Below the pieces are notes generated by a model. The model did not search any database. It was not told the DNA's origin and was given only the letters and a program-made list of their open reading frames with translations. A stretch of 64,000 bases of DNA. Origin: Acidobacteriaceae bacterium (GTDB taxonomy: Bacteria > Acidobacteriota > Terriglobia > Terriglobales > Acidobacteriaceae). How positions within the stretch are numbered: the stretch's first letter is position 1; the number at the start of each line of letters is the position of its first letter. Location: positions 6,816-70,815 of the forward strand of contig PKXU01000049.1 of NCBI GenBank assembly GCA_003132445.1. Reading direction: 5' to 3'. The position numbers and the translations under genes are program-made. Of the stretch, positions 62,571 through 64,000 are shown one piece after another.

Positions 62571-64000
62571 CTACTCTTGCCGCTTCGACCCAACTGGCAA
62601 GATCTCCGGTTGCTCATGGGATGGCTTGGATAACTCTACCTCAACCAAGACGGAATAAAACGTAGCCGAGTTGCCCATGTCGGTAAGTTTTTCTGATGTG
62701 AGGGCATTAATGCTCTGAAAACCGGAAGTCGTCTTCGCCCAATTCAGTCTCGCGGAGACGACTCCCGGCTGAACTTTGCCGTGAACGCGCGCCCGCAGCA
62801 ACAGGTCTCCCCGATGATTAAAAACCCGGACCTTGTCGCCATCGGCAATGCCACGAACACGGGCATCATTTCGCGAAATCTCCAAAAGGCCAGTTTCTTC
62901 CATCTCATGCACGGAAGGTACATTGGAAAATGTTGAGTTTAGAAAGTTATCGGATTTGCGAGCAAGGAGTTCGAGAGGAAACCTCTTGTTCTTCTTCCCA
63001 TGCCGCGATTCGGTTGGAGGCGTGAAGTGGGCAACGGGATCCAGTCCCATCGCCTTGACTGCCTCGCTGTAAAGTTCCGCCTTGCCAGAAGGAGTGCGAA
63101 AGCCACCACGGGCGAAAGGCAAAAACGGCTGAGCTTGTGTAGGAGCGGTTTGTGTCGGGACAGTTTCTGTGGGGACAGTCTGTGTGGGAACGGTTTGTGT
63201 GGGGACAGCCGCTCTGGGCTGTCCAGCGGAGCAAAGCTCCGCAGCGGAAGCCGTAAGCCCAGAGCCGGAAGCCTCAAAGTTCAACCTGACTGGTCCCCGC
63301 TCGAGAGCTTCGCGGTCGATCCCTGCAAGCCACGGGTTTTCCGAGTCCAATGCCAGGTCAATCATCTCGTCCACGCTCTCGCGGAAGCAATCCTCGTTGA
63401 ATCCCATGCGTTCGGCCAGCGCACGAAAGACTTCGACATTTGGACGGCATTCCCCCAGAGGTGCAATCGCCTGATTCGAAACCTGGACGTAATAATGCCC
63501 ATACGCTTTTTGCAAGTCTTTGTGCTCAAAGAAGGTCGTGGCCGGCAACACAATGTCGGCATAGTCCGTCGTATCGGTAAAGAATTGCTCGTGCACCACG
63601 ATGAAAAGATCCGGCCGCAACAGCCCACGAACCACTTCGTTGTGCTCAGGACAAACCGCCGCCGGATTCGAACCGTAAACAAACAAAGCTTTGACGGGTG
63701 GGTCATTCAGCGTGTTAAGTGCCCGGCCCAGCTTCACCATGTTGATGGTTCGAGCTTCGCGCCCCAGCGCAGTCTCCATCAGATCGGGACGCTTCAACGC
63801 TTTCGTGTTGAAAGCAGCTGCGCCACTAGTGGAAAGCTGCAACCCTCCGCCAATCTCTTTCCACGATCCAAGAATGCAAGGCAGCATAGCGATGGTGCGT
63901 GTCGCCATTCCTCCGCCTTCCGAGCGTTGCACGCCGTAGTTCAATCGGATCACCGAGGGTCGAACCGTGGCATACTCGCGCGCCAGTTTGCGAATATCGC
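62571..64000 (-). CDS. Molybdopterin oxidoreductase (3' part; N-terminus beyond the right edge)
   Basis: At least 476 residues are visible; the frame is open to the right edge, so the internal GTG at 63953 is not a start. Visible blocks are VIRLNYGVQRSEGGG, GSWKEIGGGLQLSTSG, FVYGSNPAAVCPEHNEV, VHEQFFTDTTDYADIVLPAT and FFEHKDLQKAYGHYYVQVS. The C-terminal molybdopterin-dinucleotide domain has NVPSVHEMEETGLLEISRND and VSARLNWAKTTSGFQSINAL. It belongs to the DMSO reductase superfamily, formate dehydrogenase/thiosulfate reductase-like. The iron-sulfur and active-site residues are outside the window. Between RLNFE and FLPFARGGFRTPSGKAEL is an insertion with five PTQTV-type pentapeptides derived from a DNA repeat. 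Confidence 0.9.
   Translation of the reverse strand, partial: DIRKLAREYATVRPSVIRLNYGVQRSEGGGMATRTIAMLPCILGSWKEIGGGLQLSTSGAAAFNTKALKRPDLMETALGREARTINMVKLGRALNTLNDPPVKALFVYGSNPAAVCPEHNEVVRGLLRPDLFIVVHEQFFTDTTDYADIVLPATTFFEHKDLQKAYGHYYVQVSNQAIAPLGECRPNVEVFRALAERMGFNEDCFRESVDEMIDLALDSENPWLAGIDREALERGPVRLNFEASGSGLTASAAELCSAGQPRAAVPTQTVPTQTVPTETVPTQTAPTQAQPFLPFARGGFRTPSGKAELYSEAVKAMGLDPVAHFTPPTESRHGKKNKRFPLELLARKSDNFLNSTFSNVPSVHEMEETGLLEISRNDARVRGIADGDKVRVFNHRGDLLLRARVHGKVQPGVVSARLNWAKTTSGFQSINALTSEKLTDMGNSATFYSVLVEVELSKPSHEQPEILPVGSKRQE
63136..63242. repeat. Five 15-bp tandem repeats plus two hairpins inside the molybdoenzyme gene
   Basis: Units of 15 bp (consensus near TGTGTGGGGACAGTT) occupy 63136-63210 exactly five times. 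The last unit runs into the hairpin GGACAGCC/GGCTGTCC (63203-63210 with 63217-63224), followed by GCGGAGC/GCTCCGC (63226-63232 with 63236-63242). The arrangement is typical of a noncoding dispersed repeat, yet it is in frame in the coding sequence on the other strand. Confidence 0.85.

Overview
The window looks like chromosomal DNA from a GC-rich, diderm, heterotrophic soil-type bacterium. I infer Acidobacteriota, class Terriglobia (Koribacter-like). The grounds are BamA and Skp together, CRTAC1/ASPIC-UnbV proteins, PadR next to a 'YWRQ' membrane protein, many MacB/FtsX permeases, PEGA-domain kinase-like proteins, and dispersed GC-rich palindromes between genes. No search could be run, so family names rest on motifs read by eye. 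No tRNA gene, CRISPR array, transposase or phage gene was seen.

Layout. 1-16 kb is a carbohydrate block: an alpha-glucan phosphorylase with an N-terminal PtsP-type GAF domain (cut by the left edge), an MFS carrier, a LacI regulator, a FucP/GluP-like sugar permease, a divergent secreted clan GH-A glycosidase, a GH13 alpha-glucosidase and a large (alpha/alpha)6 glycosidase. A short hypB-hypA pair sits inside it. Two similar LacI-type operator candidates (4478-4491 and 6243-6251) tie the regulator to the permease/glycosidase promoter region. 16-20 kb holds two convergent CRTAC1 paralogues one base apart, then PadR and a frameshifted membrane gene. 20.9-27.2 kb is a pyruvate dehydrogenase cluster (aceE-aceF-lpd) with a 15-bp tandem repeat array after aceE, followed by an MscS channel and a DinB remnant. 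30.3-35.0 kb has a convergent pair of unusual single-pass proteins: a receiver-TonB fusion and a PEGA pseudokinase.

35.5-41.2 kb is an ABC exporter operon with three FtsX-type permeases, a membrane fusion protein and one ATPase. 42-51 kb has a hybrid histidine kinase, two convergent GT21/HpnI-like glycosyltransferases, two MacB-type permeases without an ATPase, RNase P RNA with an expanded hairpin, a 57-residue basic protein missed by length cut-offs, and a GT4 glycosyltransferase. 51-56 kb has glyA coupled to a GNAT acetyltransferase, an ABHD18-like hydrolase, a brnT-brnA toxin-antitoxin pair and a frameshifted exported protein. 56-62.4 kb carries envelope genes (alr, tonB-like, skp, bamA) and one clear rho-independent terminator. 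The right edge cuts a molybdopterin oxidoreductase that has a dispersed-type repeat inserted in frame.

The most unusual items are the GAF-phosphorylase fusion, the receiver-TonB protein facing a pseudokinase, the repeat-expanded RNase P RNA, and the repeat insertion in the molybdoenzyme. Three apparently broken genes (20129, 29245, 55536) could be real decay or assembly error.
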